The notes: generated by a model not told the origin, from the letters alone. A stretch of 64,000 bases of DNA from Endozoicomonas_A sp049275935 (GCF_049275935.1 NZ_CP184830.1:6200001-6264000); one strand, 5' to 3'; positions 27,900 to 37,430 are shown, numbered from the stretch's first letter. Translations and numbers: made by a program.

Positions 27900-28850
27900 T
27901 CAGGGTCTGTGATCAGCGTCATCTTCCTTAACAGGAACAATCAGGTCTTCACGACTGATCTTCATGTAGATCAGCAGATTGGAGGCAATATAGATGGAGG
28001 AATAAGTACCCACACCAATACCTACAATCAGCGCTGTGGCAAAACCATTGATCATCTCACCACCAAACAGGTACAGCGAGAGCAGTACCATCAAGGTAGT
28101 ACCCGAGGTTGCTAATGTCCGGCCCAGTGTCTGAGTCAGGGAAACATTGATGATTTCATCCGCATCACCCTTCCTCAGTTTCCTGAAGTTTTCACGAATT
28201 CTGTCGTACACAATAATGGTATCGTTCAACGAGTAACCAATAACCGCCAGTATCGCCGCCAGAACGGTGAGGTCGAACTGCAATTGCATAAAGGAGAACA
28301 ATCCCAGAACGATAATGGTGTCATGGGTCAACGCCAGAACGGCACCGACAGAAAATTTGAACTGGAATCGAAAAGCGATATAAAGCATAACCATACCCAG
28401 AGCCATCAGCATCCCCAGGCCACCCTGCTCTCTCAGTCTCTCACCTACCTGAGGACCAACAAACTCTACTCGCTTGACGACAACGCTACCATCGTGATTC
28501 TGATCCAGCAGCCTGGCAATATTATGGCCCAGAGCCGGATCATCACCGGGAATACGAACCAGAATGTCACGTACAGAACCGAACTCCTGCACGACGGCGT
28601 CATTATAACCAGCCTCACCCAGCTGGTTACGAATCTCTTCCGTGTTAGCAGGCTGATCATAAACCAGCTCGATCAAGGTACCGCCGGTAAAATCCAGACC
28701 CCAGTTAATTCCTTTAGTGGCCAGGGAAGCCAGGGAGCCCAGGATCATCACAACGGAAAGAATAGTTGCGTAGGTACGCAACTTCATAAAATTAATGGTT
28801 TTATCGCTCAAGGCTGCTTTTTCGCTCAAGGCTGCTTTCTTGTCTGCCAT
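27900..28850 (-). CDS. secF: Protein translocase subunit SecF
   Basis: With SecD it uses the proton gradient to finish protein export through SecYEG. The 316 residues contain the GLDFTGGTLIEL motif in the first periplasmic part and six membrane helices of the RND type. The ATG at 28850 has AGGTGG 6 bases upstream; a GTG three codons earlier is less likely. Just after the start there is an in-frame tandem repeat (AALSEKAALSDK) from a short DNA duplication, outside conserved sequence. Confidence 0.95.
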   Translation of the reverse strand: MADKKAALSEKAALSDKTINFMKLRTYATILSVVMILGSLASLATKGINWGLDFTGGTLIELVYDQPANTEEIRNQLGEAGYNDAVVQEFGSVRDILVRIPGDDPALGHNIARLLDQNHDGSVVVKRVEFVGPQVGERLREQGGLGMLMALGMVMLYIAFRFQFKFSVGAVLALTHDTIIVLGLFSFMQLQFDLTVLAAILAVIGYSLNDTIIVYDRIRENFRKLRKGDADEIINVSLTQTLGRTLATSGTTLMVLLSLYLFGGEMINGFATALIVGIGVGTYSSIYIASNLLIYMKISREDLIVPVKEDDADHRP

Positions 28851-28860
28851 TGTGACCACC

Positions 28861-30723
28861 TCAGATACTCAGTTTCTTCAGATCACGACGTCCGCCGTAC
28901 ACCAGATTCACCAGTGAGCGGGTCACCATAATCGCGGTGAACATGGATGTGACGATACCGATAGACAGAGTCACAGCGAAGCCCTTGATTGGACCGGTTC
29001 CCACGGCAAAGAGAATCAGACCGACCAAAAGCGTAGTAATATTACCATCAAAAATTGATACAAAAGCACGGTCATAACCATCATGAATCGCACGCTGTAC
29101 CGGACGCCCCAGCTTAATCTCCTCTCGAATACGCGAGAACACCAGCACGTTGGCATCCACCGCCATACCCAGTGTCAGAACGATACCGGCAATACCGGGC
29201 ATTGTCAGGGTAGCACCAAAGATACTCATGACAGCAATCAACAGCATCAGGTTGATTGCCAGGGCAATATTCGCCAGCAAACCAAAAACCCGGTAGACCA
29301 CCACCATAAACATGACGACAAGACCCAATCCCATCAGAGTGGAGTCCAACCCCATTTTGATATTCTCGGCACCCAGGCTTGGGCCGACTGTTCGCTCTTC
29401 AACAAAATACATTGGCGCCGCCAGGGAGCCAGCTCTCAGTAGCAGGGCCAGCTCAGAGGCTTCACCCGAAGAATCCAGACCAGTAATACGGAACTGATTA
29501 CCCAGTGCCGACTGAATAGTAGCCAGACTGATCACTCGTTTTTCTTCACGGAAACCGGGCACTTTAACTTTGACCAGATTTCCGTCAATTTCACGGGATT
29601 CGGTTCGAGTGACAGGCTTCTGCTCAATAAAGATGACCGCCATGCTGCGCCCGACATTATTCCGCGTGGCGTTATTCATCTTCTTGCCACCGGTACTGTC
29701 CAGACTAATATTTACCTGAGGCTGACCACTTTCGGTATCAAAGTTCGACTGAGCACTGGAAACTCGCTCACCGGTGATAATTATGTCGCGCTCCAGGTTA
29801 ACTGTACGCCCCTGGTAATTGAAAGCCTCCGAATTACTGCGGGAAGCATTTGGCAGCGCCTCAAGACGAAACTCGAGGTTAGCGGTTTTACCGAGAATAC
29901 GCTTGGCTTCTGCGGTGTCCTGAACACCCGGAAGCTCAACAACAATGCTATTACGCCCCTGACGCTGCACCAGAGGTTCAGAAACACCCAACTCGTTAAC
30001 ACGGTTACGAACAGTCGTCAGGTTTTGCTTGACCGCATAATCCTCCAGTTCACGAATATACTGTTCGGAGTAGCGATAGGAAACAGCATAACGCTCCCCC
30101 AGGTCTTCAGCCTCTACCAGCAAATCAGGAAACTCGCGCTTGATCAGACGCTCTGCCTTGTCACGGGTTGCTTCATCCAGGAATGCCAGCTGACGGGCAC
30201 CGTCAACACGATCAGGCATAGTGCGATAGCGCAACCTTTCCTTTCGGAGCAGTGTACGAATTTCAGTATTCGAAATATCCAGCTTGGTCTTAACAGCCCG
30301 ATCCGTATCCACCTCCAGCTGGAAGTGCACACCCCCCGACAAATCGAGACCCAGCTTCATGGGGTAGGCGCCCATGGATGTCAGCCATTCTGGTGTCGTC
30401 GGAGCCAGATTGAGCGCTACGATGTAGTCATCGCCCAAGGCATCCTTAATCACCGATTTAGCCAACTGCTGTTGATCAGCATGCTTCAGTCGAATCAACA
30501 AGGCATCGTTATTATTATCACTGGCCTTAACCTCAATATTGGCCTCAGCAAGCGCTTTTTGTGCCTTATCCTGCACGCCAGCATTGATGGTTTCAGATGA
30601 ACTGGCGCCCGATATCTGAATAGCAGGGTCATCGGGGTACAAGTTGGGCAGAGCGTACACAAAGCCAAGGGCAACGATGATTGCAATCAGCAGGTACTTC
30701 CACAGCGGATATCGATTGAGCAT
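28861..30723 (-). CDS. secD: Protein translocase subunit SecD
   Basis: The larger partner of SecF. A 620-residue RND-type protein: first membrane helix at about 8-25, a large periplasmic P1 domain with GLDLSGGVHFQLEVD, and five C-terminal helices with GMAVDANVLVFSRIREE. It ends 10 bp before the secF start. The yajC-secD-secF order is standard. Confidence 0.96.
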   Translation of the reverse strand: MLNRYPLWKYLLIAIIVALGFVYALPNLYPDDPAIQISGASSSETINAGVQDKAQKALAEANIEVKASDNNNDALLIRLKHADQQQLAKSVIKDALGDDYIVALNLAPTTPEWLTSMGAYPMKLGLDLSGGVHFQLEVDTDRAVKTKLDISNTEIRTLLRKERLRYRTMPDRVDGARQLAFLDEATRDKAERLIKREFPDLLVEAEDLGERYAVSYRYSEQYIRELEDYAVKQNLTTVRNRVNELGVSEPLVQRQGRNSIVVELPGVQDTAEAKRILGKTANLEFRLEALPNASRSNSEAFNYQGRTVNLERDIIITGERVSSAQSNFDTESGQPQVNISLDSTGGKKMNNATRNNVGRSMAVIFIEQKPVTRTESREIDGNLVKVKVPGFREEKRVISLATIQSALGNQFRITGLDSSGEASELALLLRAGSLAAPMYFVEERTVGPSLGAENIKMGLDSTLMGLGLVVMFMVVVYRVFGLLANIALAINLMLLIAVMSIFGATLTMPGIAGIVLTLGMAVDANVLVFSRIREEIKLGRPVQRAIHDGYDRAFVSIFDGNITTLLVGLILFAVGTGPIKGFAVTLSIGIVTSMFTAIMVTRSLVNLVYGGRRDLKKLSI

Positions 30724-30942
30724 GGCCCACCGGTTCCTGTTCTAAATTTTAAATGCCTGGATCAGAAGCCTGTTCAAGGAACAAAACTCTCCCTGATGCT
30801 CAGGCAAAGTCCGTTTCTCCAGAAATAACCGGAAACCATCCTCGATTCCCGGTCACGCTTTTTATCTTGAAAAAATTTTTCATCATCAACGATTCAGAAA
30901 AACAATTTCCACAGCTCATGGCTGTTAATTAGCTCATAACTA

Positions 30943-31281
30943 TCACTGAATAGCTTTAATAGTGCCCTTGGGTAGAGAAGCAGCTACTGAAGATTTTTGG
31001 AAATTCAGTTCGATGTTCTCAGCAACCTTCAAGGTAATAAACTCATCGGTAGTGTTTACGACCTTACCAACGATACCACCAGTGGTCACGACCTCATCCC
31101 CCTTTGACAGATTGCTGAGCAGGTTTTTGTGCTCCTTGGCCCGCTTGGACTGTGGGCGCCAGATCAGCAGCCAGAAAATCAGGACAAAACCACCCAGCAT
31201 GATCAGCTGACCGTACATGCCAGGACCCGCTGGGGCTGCTCCAGCTGCTTCAGCAAATGCCGGACTGATGAATGGGATCAT
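30943..31281 (-). CDS. yajC: Sec translocon accessory protein YajC
   Basis: A small single-span membrane protein that joins SecDF. One helix at about 23-42 (GQLIMLGGFVLIFWLLIWRPQ), then the conserved RAKEHKNLLSNLSKGDEVVTTGGIVGKV. It has 112 residues and is the first gene of the yajC-secDF unit, downstream of tgt. The gap of about 220 bp to secD is larger than usual and holds no gene. Confidence 0.95.
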   Translation of the reverse strand: MIPFISPAFAEAAGAAPAGPGMYGQLIMLGGFVLIFWLLIWRPQSKRAKEHKNLLSNLSKGDEVVTTGGIVGKVVNTTDEFITLKVAENIELNFQKSSVAASLPKGTIKAIQ

Positions 31282-31348
31282 TCAAATGCTCCTTAAAACA
31301 ATACACAGTTAAATTCCGTTAGATCAAAAACAGGATCCTACCGACCAA

Positions 31349-32482
31349 TTAAAGTACCGGCACTGCCTGACCACGCTTTCGGTAGAACTCTTCGACAAAG
31401 TCGTCCAATTTACCTTGTTCAATGGCGTCTCGCAAACCTGCCATGACCCTCTGGTAGTAGCGAAGATTGTGGATTGTATTGAGCATACAGCCCAGGATCT
31501 CGCCACATTTGTCCAGATGATGCAGATAGGAGCGACTGAAATTCTGGCAAGTATAGCAGTCGCAACCCTCTTCCAATGACCGGTTATCCCGCTTATGAAC
31601 GGCATTACGAATTTTAATGACACCTTCGTCTACAAAAAGATGGCCGTTGCGGGCATTTCGGGTCGGCATCACACAGTCAAACATATCCACACCACGGCGT
31701 ACGGCTTCAACAATATCTTCCGGCTTGCCTACGCCCATCAGGTAACGTGGATAACCTTCGGGCACCTTATTGGTAATATGCGACAGAATACGCATCATAT
31801 CCGCCTTGGTCTCACCCACAGATAGACCGCCAATGGCATAACCATCGAAGCCAATCTCGGTCAACCCTTCCAGAGAACGATCGCGCAGATGCTCAAACAT
31901 GCCGCCCTGGATAATCCCAAACAGAGCCGAAGGACTGTCGCCATGAGCCTGTTTGGAGCGCTTGGCCCAACGAAGGGACAACTCCATGGACGCTTCTGCT
32001 TCCTTTTCAGAAGCCTCGCCATCGGTACACTCGTCAAAGATCATGACAATATCTGAACCCAGCTCACGCTGAACCTGCATGGAGACTTCCGGGCTCAGGA
32101 ATACAGGAGAACCATCCACAGGCGACTTGAAAGAAACACCATCTTCAGTGATCTTGCGCAATTTGCCCAGACTGAAAACCTGAAAACCACCCGAGTCGGT
32201 CAGAATCGGCCCCTGCCATTGATTAAAATCGTGCAGATCCCCATGCTCACGGATAATTTCAGTGCCGGGACGCAACATCAGATGGAAAGTATTCCCGAGA
32301 ATAATCTCCGCGCCGGTGTCGGCAATATCCCTGGGCATCATGCCTTTAACGGTGCCATAGGTACCAACGGGCATAAAACAGGGCGTTTCAACCGTGCCAC
32401 GGGGAAAGGTCAGCCGTCCACGTCGAGCTTCACCATCAGTGGCGAGCTCCTGGAACTGCATGAAGCACTCTTCTCTACTCAT
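31349..32482 (-). CDS. tgt: Queuine tRNA-ribosyltransferase
   Basis: Exchanges guanine 34 for preQ1 in GUN-anticodon tRNAs. Key motifs: DSGGFQVFSLG (catalytic Asp), DCVMPTRNARNG (nucleophile Asp) and the zinc site CDCYTCQ...H with a later Cys and His. It has 377 residues from the ATG at 32482; a later ATG at residue 8 (MQFQELATDG) is also possible. It follows queA, the next enzyme of the same pathway. Confidence 0.96.
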   Translation of the reverse strand: MSREECFMQFQELATDGEARRGRLTFPRGTVETPCFMPVGTYGTVKGMMPRDIADTGAEIILGNTFHLMLRPGTEIIREHGDLHDFNQWQGPILTDSGGFQVFSLGKLRKITEDGVSFKSPVDGSPVFLSPEVSMQVQRELGSDIVMIFDECTDGEASEKEAEASMELSLRWAKRSKQAHGDSPSALFGIIQGGMFEHLRDRSLEGLTEIGFDGYAIGGLSVGETKADMMRILSHITNKVPEGYPRYLMGVGKPEDIVEAVRRGVDMFDCVMPTRNARNGHLFVDEGVIKIRNAVHKRDNRSLEEGCDCYTCQNFSRSYLHHLDKCGEILGCMLNTIHNLRYYQRVMAGLRDAIEQGKLDDFVEEFYRKRGQAVPVL

Positions 32483-32601
32483 GAGCCTCTCAATTCAGAC
32501 GACACAGCAGACTGCATTCATCCGAGTCATATCTAAAATAAAATCAAGTTTAAGGTGGGAACGGATCCGTTTTTTTCAAGCCCGACGACCGACTTTCATA
32601 T

Positions 32602-33627
32602 TCAGGCTTTGCGGGTCAGCCACATGGCATCGCCATAACTGAAGAATCGATAGCCTTCTTTCACCGCCTCATTATAAGCCCGAAGTATGGCGTCTTTGCC
32701 TGAAAAGGCACTGACCAGCATCAGCAATGTTGACTGTGGAAGGTGGAAGTTCGTGATCATTGCATCTACAGAACGGAATTCATAACCCGGGAAAATAAAG
32801 ATATCGGTATCACCGAAGAAGGGTTTGATTTCCCCATCTCTGGACGCTGACTCCAGGGAACGTACCGATGTAGTCCCTACAGCCACCACTTTGCTACCCC
32901 GGGCACGAGCGGCATTGACTGCTTCGCAGACTTCTTCCGGCACCTCTATGTACTCAGAATGCATTTCATGGTCGGCGATATGCTCAACCCGCACTGGCTG
33001 AAAAGTGCCAGAACCTACGTGTAAAGTAACAAAAGCCTGCTCAACACCTTTATCTTTCAGGCGTTGTAACATGGCTTCGTCAAAATGCAGGCCGGCCGTT
33101 GGCGCTGCCACAGCACCGTCTTTTTGAGCAAACACCGTCTGGTACCTCAGACGATCCGCACTACCATCTTCACGGTCGATGTAGGGAGGAAGCGGCATAT
33201 GACCATGCTCTTGTAACTGAGGCAGCACGGGCATATCAAAGTCAATGAGAAACAGAGCCCCCTGCCGACCTGTCACTTCTGCTTGCACACAACCATCAGC
33301 CAGAAAGATACGGCTGCCGGGCTTAGGCGCTTTACTGGAACGTATGTGCGCTAAAACTTTTCGTTCTTCCAAAACACGTTCTATCAAAACTTCCAGTTTA
33401 CCACCGGTCTCCTTTTGGCCAAACAGCCTCGCAGGAATCACCCGGGTGTTGTTCATAACCAGTAGATCGCCGGGCTCCAGAAGACTTTCTACATCGGCAA
33501 ACTGCCCATGGGTAATGGTTTCTGTCGGACCATCAAGCCGCAACAGACGACTACCGGTTCGTTCCCTGGCAGGAAACCGGGCAATCTGTTCGTCGGGCAG
33601 CTCAAAATCAAAATCACTGACGCGCAT
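32602..33627 (-). CDS. queA: S-adenosylmethionine:tRNA ribosyltransferase-isomerase
   Basis: Adds the epoxycyclopentanediol group to preQ1-tRNA in queuosine synthesis. The start MRVSDFDFELPDEQIARFP at 33627 matches the family and gives 341 residues; the frame runs 29 codons further upstream without similarity. PTAGLHFDEAML and HVGSGTFQPVRVE are family motifs. It is the first gene of the queA-tgt pair. Confidence 0.96.
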   Translation of the reverse strand: MRVSDFDFELPDEQIARFPARERTGSRLLRLDGPTETITHGQFADVESLLEPGDLLVMNNTRVIPARLFGQKETGGKLEVLIERVLEERKVLAHIRSSKAPKPGSRIFLADGCVQAEVTGRQGALFLIDFDMPVLPQLQEHGHMPLPPYIDREDGSADRLRYQTVFAQKDGAVAAPTAGLHFDEAMLQRLKDKGVEQAFVTLHVGSGTFQPVRVEHIADHEMHSEYIEVPEEVCEAVNAARARGSKVVAVGTTSVRSLESASRDGEIKPFFGDTDIFIFPGYEFRSVDAMITNFHLPQSTLLMLVSAFSGKDAILRAYNEAVKEGYRFFSYGDAMWLTRKA

Positions 33628-33854
33628 AGTGGGTGTGTGACCTGGTACTTGAAAACTAAACAGCCTTAGACAGCTCAACCGATTCGAATCACGAGTACGG
33701 GCAAACAGGGCCATTTCTCAAAAAAAGCAGGACAATATACTGTAAAACTCCAACTCTGTCAGGCGACATTCTATGCACTTTGGTTTCAGTTACTACGTAA
33801 GGAAGAAAAAATAATCAGAAATACCGAATACCAGCTCTCAGGGCAAAACGGCTG

Positions 33855-33882
33855 TTGAAAACGATTCGGGCTTATGTATACT
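33855..33882 (+). promoter_or_regulatory. Promoter of tRNA-Leu
   Basis: TTGAAA (33855-33860) and TATACT (33877-33882) are 16 bp apart and about 40 bp upstream of the tRNA 5' end. The bases after the -10 are GC-rich, as in stringently controlled tRNA promoters. Confidence 0.7.
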
Positions 33883-33922
33883 ACGCCACATCTTCTCGGG
33901 ACAGCCCAGTCCTGAAAACAGT

Positions 33923-34009
33923 GCCGGTGTGATGGAATTGGTAGACATAGGGGATTCAAAATCCCCCGCCTTTGCGGGCGTGGCGGTTCGAGTCCGCCCA
34001 CCGGTACCA
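33923..34009 (+). tRNA. tRNA-Leu (anticodon CAA)
   Basis: An 87-base class II tRNA with CCA encoded. The acceptor stem pairs GCCGGTG with CACCGGT (a G-U first pair). The D arm holds TGGAATTGGTAGAC. The anticodon arm is GGGGA-TTCAAAA-TCCCC, giving CAA. A long variable arm follows (GCC..TTTGC..GGGC), then the T arm with GTTCGAGTC. It marks the end of the core block; everything downstream is accessory, which fits the 3' end of a tRNA as an island insertion point, although I found no second copy of its 3' end. Confidence 0.95.
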
Positions 34010-34022
34010 GAAGTAAGCCCAT

Positions 34023-34535
34023 TCATACACTGGTTTCAACAGTGTTACGTTTTATCGTATCAATGTATTGTCTCAGCTCTTCTATTTTATGTTCAATGAT
34101 TACTCTTTCACTAGGGAGTTCGTTGCCATAATGAATAAGATGGGCAATTATCATATGTGCCAGGCCACTCATCATATCTGCATCAATCTTTGACCAGTCC
34201 TGGTTGAGGGGGTGAGAGAGTGTGTCATCAGCAACTTTTAGCAAATCATAGAACTTGGTTGTAAAGTAACCATGATGATTAGAGTCGAGAGACCTCAAGA
34301 AAGCTTCGATTTCTCTACGCATCTGTTTGACCCGATCCCCACAAAACAAAGCAACGCTTCTTTCCTGAAGAAGACACCCTGCATTTTCTGGCCAACGTTG
34401 AGAAAGTTCATTACCAATATCACTGGGTTTAACCTCCTTGTTATCATCAAAAGCACGGACGACTTCTTCATCATCTGTTGGCGGCAAACCGCTTACTGCT
34501 GAAGTTGCAGTACTGATTTGAGGTATACTGTTCAT
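34023..34535 (-). CDS. Hypothetical protein, family A copy 1
   Basis: Not recognised. 170 residues from the ATG at 34535, preceded by AAAGGGAAAAAAGG; the frame runs 21 codons further upstream through sequence that is a conserved non-coding leader in copy 2. No signal peptide or membrane span. It is a clear paralogue of the gene at 36150: both share SDI-N-LS--WPEN, QER-V-L--GD-V-QM, L-HPLN--WSK and EKIEELRQYIDT-like ends. It ends 14 bp from the tRNA-Leu. In both copies a family B gene is the neighbour, but in opposite order. Confidence 0.7.
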   Translation of the reverse strand: MNSIPQISTATSAVSGLPPTDDEEVVRAFDDNKEVKPSDIGNELSQRWPENAGCLLQERSVALFCGDRVKQMRREIEAFLRSLDSNHHGYFTTKFYDLLKVADDTLSHPLNQDWSKIDADMMSGLAHMIIAHLIHYGNELPSERVIIEHKIEELRQYIDTIKRNTVETSV

Positions 34536-34632
34536 TCCTTTTTTCCCTTTTTTGATTGTATAAATTAGAGATTTTCTAAACTCTGTTGTTAAGACCAATA
34601 AATCAGAAAATAGTTCAAATGACCTACTGGAT
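34536..34632 (-). promoter_or_regulatory. Conserved leader shared by the two family A genes
   Basis: Reading toward the gene, TTGAACTATTTTCTGATTT, then TTGGTC, then TTAGAAAATCTC and ATTTATAC occur in the same order and spacing upstream of both family A genes (here and at about 36044-36149 on the plus strand). Conservation outside the coding part suggests a shared promoter or operator copied along with the gene. Confidence 0.6.
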
Positions 34633-34671
34633 GGTCCAGAAAACTACATGAGGTTCTTGGATTTATACGTT

Positions 34672-35094
34672 TCAATCAGTAATTGATATGGTTGGGAGAA
34701 TTTCGATGCGGCCTTTCAACAATTCTTTAAAATCCAGACATCCGACAACTGTCTTTTTAAGATAGCTATCCACTTTCAGATGTACAGAAGGGTGATGTAA
34801 TTTTTCCAAACGAGCTATCCTTGCCGCTCTGACTATGTCGTGTCCAAAATAGAGAGGTGGTGCTTCATGCTTGAAAACACTAAAGCCTCCGGCATCGGAA
34901 TAGCCCTCTCGATCAGAATGCTCTTCATGCCCAGTGGGTTTCTGTATTGAAGGCTGGATGTCCTGATTTTGACGAGAAACGGAGCGATTGACGTATGAGC
35001 CTGCGCTTTCATTTTTATGGGGCAATCCGTCATCTGAATTGCTATAACCACCACTGCAACCGGACTGGCCAACACTATTACTAAGTGGATTCAT
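34672..35094 (-). CDS. Hypothetical protein, family B copy 1
   Basis: Not recognised. 140 residues, Ser/Gly-rich N-terminus, no signal peptide. The part from QNQDIQPS to the end matches the gene at 36645: both have HSD-EG--GF-V-KH, then ARIARLEKLHHPSVHLKVD against AKIARLEKIHHPSVHLKLD, then FKELLKG-I-ILPT. This copy stops about 65 residues earlier than copy 2, so it may be shortened. The ribosome site is weak. Confidence 0.6.
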   Translation of the reverse strand: MNPLSNSVGQSGCSGGYSNSDDGLPHKNESAGSYVNRSVSRQNQDIQPSIQKPTGHEEHSDREGYSDAGGFSVFKHEAPPLYFGHDIVRAARIARLEKLHHPSVHLKVDSYLKKTVVGCLDFKELLKGRIEILPTISITD

Positions 35095-35352
35095 TGATAA
35101 TACTACTTTTCATTACTTACCCAATATCAGCCAATGGGGTGAGAGTCCTATTTAAGATTTAATTTTGACAACATTCAGTTCAATAAACATTGAGCAAGTA
35201 AATTGACTGAAAGTTCAATATTTATTGATCTTCTTTTCATCACTTTCGGTAACTACCTCGGCACTCATCAAATACTCACTATCGATCATTACCATAGACC
35301 GTGGAATTTTATCGAAAGCCTGCAATCTATCGAGAATGACTTCTAAATGCTT
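35095..35352. other. Intergenic remnant region
   Basis: No intact gene. On the minus strand, directly after the jetA pseudogene breaks off, about 43 codons are open and read coherently (VILDRLQAFDKIPRSMVMID and on to a TGA at about 35221), so this may be the tail of another broken gene. Its family is unknown. Confidence 0.35.
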
Positions 35353-36008
35353 AATCCTGATCGATAATCAGTTCCGCTTCCTTGTCATGCTTAACCAGAG
35401 TGCCAGGGTTTCCAGGTCGTGAGTTGGGGGCTGGTGTTCCGCCTGTTCAGCGATGGTCATGGATGTGCCCCTACGCTTTAAGAAGGCAATGGTCCCTTCA
35501 CAGTAACGCTTTTCTGTCAAGACCATCAAAGGCGTCCCAGAAATCATCGTCCAGTTCATTCAGATCTACGGCACTTTGAGTGAGCATAAGCTCCCGGGAC
35601 TCCAGCTGTTCAAGGGATTTGAACGTCAGTCTTTCGATCAGGGGCAGTTCGGATGAGGGGATAGCCAGCGGTTTGAACGGCGCGAGGCTGCGTCGTAATT
35701 ACTGGCTCGCCCAATCCAGATTCAATGCGCTTTACAAAATGTCATTCAGCAGTTGTCCCACAGGATGATGCTCGGCTGCCAGTCCGGATTTCAGAAACCT
35801 TTTCATATCCCGTTCGCTGCGGGCCCTGGCACGAATCACCTATTCGGACTCCCGGACCAGGCTGGAGATGAGCCAGCACAGTTCGGCGGACTGCTGTTGT
35901 GTCAGGGTCTTGCGGGAGGCGGAATTGCCAAGAATACTCCGTAATTGATGGTTCATATTTTCCAGCTCAATCGAGTGGCTCAGCTGCTGATAGAAGCCGG
36001 TCTGGTTA
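35353..36008 (-). pseudogene. Broken second copy of jetA (Wadjet)
   Basis: The minus strand matches the intact jetA at about 38748-39396, covering roughly residues 249-463. Stretches such as DLNELDDDFWDAFDGLD, RARARSERD and PPTHDLETLALWLSM are identical or nearly so. The frame is broken by several stops (for example after VRESE and at the SALNLD equivalent) and by small insertions. Both ends are cut off. It lies inverted relative to the intact operon and between the two family A/B units. It is the residue of a second Wadjet locus or of a partial duplication. Confidence 0.88.
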
Positions 36009-36149
36009 TTCTGGCTCTAGATTCTTTAGATGTTCAGTAATTTCTTGAGCATTCAGGTGGGTCACTTGAACTATTTTCTGATTTGTTGGTCAAAATATAT
36101 ATGTGTTAGAAAATCTCAAATTTATACGCTTACAAAGAGGAGAACAGGA

Positions 36150-36644
36150 ATGATTAGCTTATTTCGAACCAATACTCCACCTCAAGAAGTGGATGTACCC
36201 CAGTCAACTGCTGAAGAAGCCGGACATGCTTTTGCTGGTAGCATGGAGGTTAAAACCAGTGATATTAGTAACAAACTTTCTCATTGCTGGCCAGAAAACA
36301 GGGGGTATTGTCTTCGGTCTTTTCAGGAAAGAACCGTTAGTTTGTATTACGGGGATCATGTTAATCAGATGATGAAGCAGGCTCCTGGTTGTCTATCACT
36401 GAGCCTCGATGAAGTGCTGCAAGTCGCTAATGACTTACTCACCCATCCCCTCAACAATAACTGGTCAAAAGGCGATAAAGTTACAATTCAAGCTGTGACA
36501 TACTGTACATTGGCACATCTTCCTGGGTACAAAGAAAAATTCCCCAGTGAAAGAGAAGCCATTGAACAAAAAATCTCCGAGCTGAGACAATACCTTGATA
36601 CGCTGGATAGATATGATACAGGGTGGGAACTGGAGGACGAATGA
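36150..36644 (+). CDS. Hypothetical protein, family A copy 2
   Basis: Not recognised. 164 residues from the ATG at 36150, which has AGAGGAGAACAGG upstream; the longer frame from 36030 runs through the leader conserved with copy 1. Soluble, no signal peptide. Paralogue of the gene at 34023 (WPEN, SFQERTVSLYYGD against LQERSVALFCGD). Its stop and the next ATG are adjacent, so it forms an operon with the family B gene that follows. Confidence 0.72.
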   Translation: MISLFRTNTPPQEVDVPQSTAEEAGHAFAGSMEVKTSDISNKLSHCWPENRGYCLRSFQERTVSLYYGDHVNQMMKQAPGCLSLSLDEVLQVANDLLTHPLNNNWSKGDKVTIQAVTYCTLAHLPGYKEKFPSEREAIEQKISELRQYLDTLDRYDTGWELEDE

Positions 36645-37139
36645 ATGATATTTATGAAGTGCAAAATCAGAGTGCAAAATCAGGACACCCAGCCATCAAC
36701 CTTGAAATCCATTCGCCATGAAGGGCATTCCGATCTCCGGGGCTTTACAGTTAACAAACATAGAAAATCGCCTTGCTCTTTCAACTTCAAAGGTGCAAAG
36801 ATAGCTCGTTTGGAAAAAATACATCACCCTTCTGTGCACCTGAAATTGGATGCCAGCGATGTAAAAAAGAAAATTGTCGAATGTCTGGTTTTTAAAGATT
36901 TGTTGAAATGCCACATCAATATTATCCCAACCTCAGAAGGTGTTGGAGTTAATTTTATTCCCTTGGCCAGTTCAAAGCATGGCAGGGTTAAAATGGAGTC
37001 GGAAAATGGAGAAACGATCATTACGTTTACAGGTGATCTTGGATCTAAGTCAATAAAGCTCCATGTTGGTAATGACTATTGGAAACATAATAATATTAAT
37101 GAACTGACTGGGAAGTATGAATCCATGAACCTAATGTAG
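36645..37139 (+). CDS. Hypothetical protein, family B copy 2
   Basis: Not recognised. 164 residues; GGAGG of the upstream gene's last codons serves as ribosome site (gap to the upstream stop is zero). The middle AKIARLEKIHHPSVHLKLD is shared with copy 1 at 34672; this copy has an extra C-terminal part rich in beta-type sequence (GRVKMESENGETIITFTGD). Soluble, no signal. The fixed association with family A in both places suggests the two products act together. Confidence 0.7.
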   Translation: MIFMKCKIRVQNQDTQPSTLKSIRHEGHSDLRGFTVNKHRKSPCSFNFKGAKIARLEKIHHPSVHLKLDASDVKKKIVECLVFKDLLKCHINIIPTSEGVGVNFIPLASSKHGRVKMESENGETIITFTGDLGSKSIKLHVGNDYWKHNNINELTGKYESMNLM

Positions 37140-37336
37140 TGTTCTGGCTACCGTTCGAGACACCCTGAATTACTGAATTATGGCACGTGGAACGGAACAA
37201 TTATGTGCCCCGTTCGGTATCAATGACCTGGTCATTTTCAAAGGATTGATAAGTCATATATCACCAGCTGACTGATGACTTAAGAATGCTTTGTTTGATG
37301 AATAGGTATACATGCGATCAAAATTAGCCTACTCGA

Positions 37337-37430
37337 CAGTTTTATACGGGCCAAGAAACCGGAATTAGTGCCAGTGATGCACAGATAGATATTGAAAAAC
37401 TGCTTTCCCAGTTTCAAGTCTGTCTGGATG
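37337..37430 (+). pseudogene. jetB fragment (first piece)
   Basis: Matches jetB at about 39926-40020: GISASDAQIDIEKLLSQFQV here against GIGASDARVDIEELLSQLQV in the intact gene. It breaks off at the equivalent of the LGDMG stretch, where about 360 bp of other DNA begins. Confidence 0.8.
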
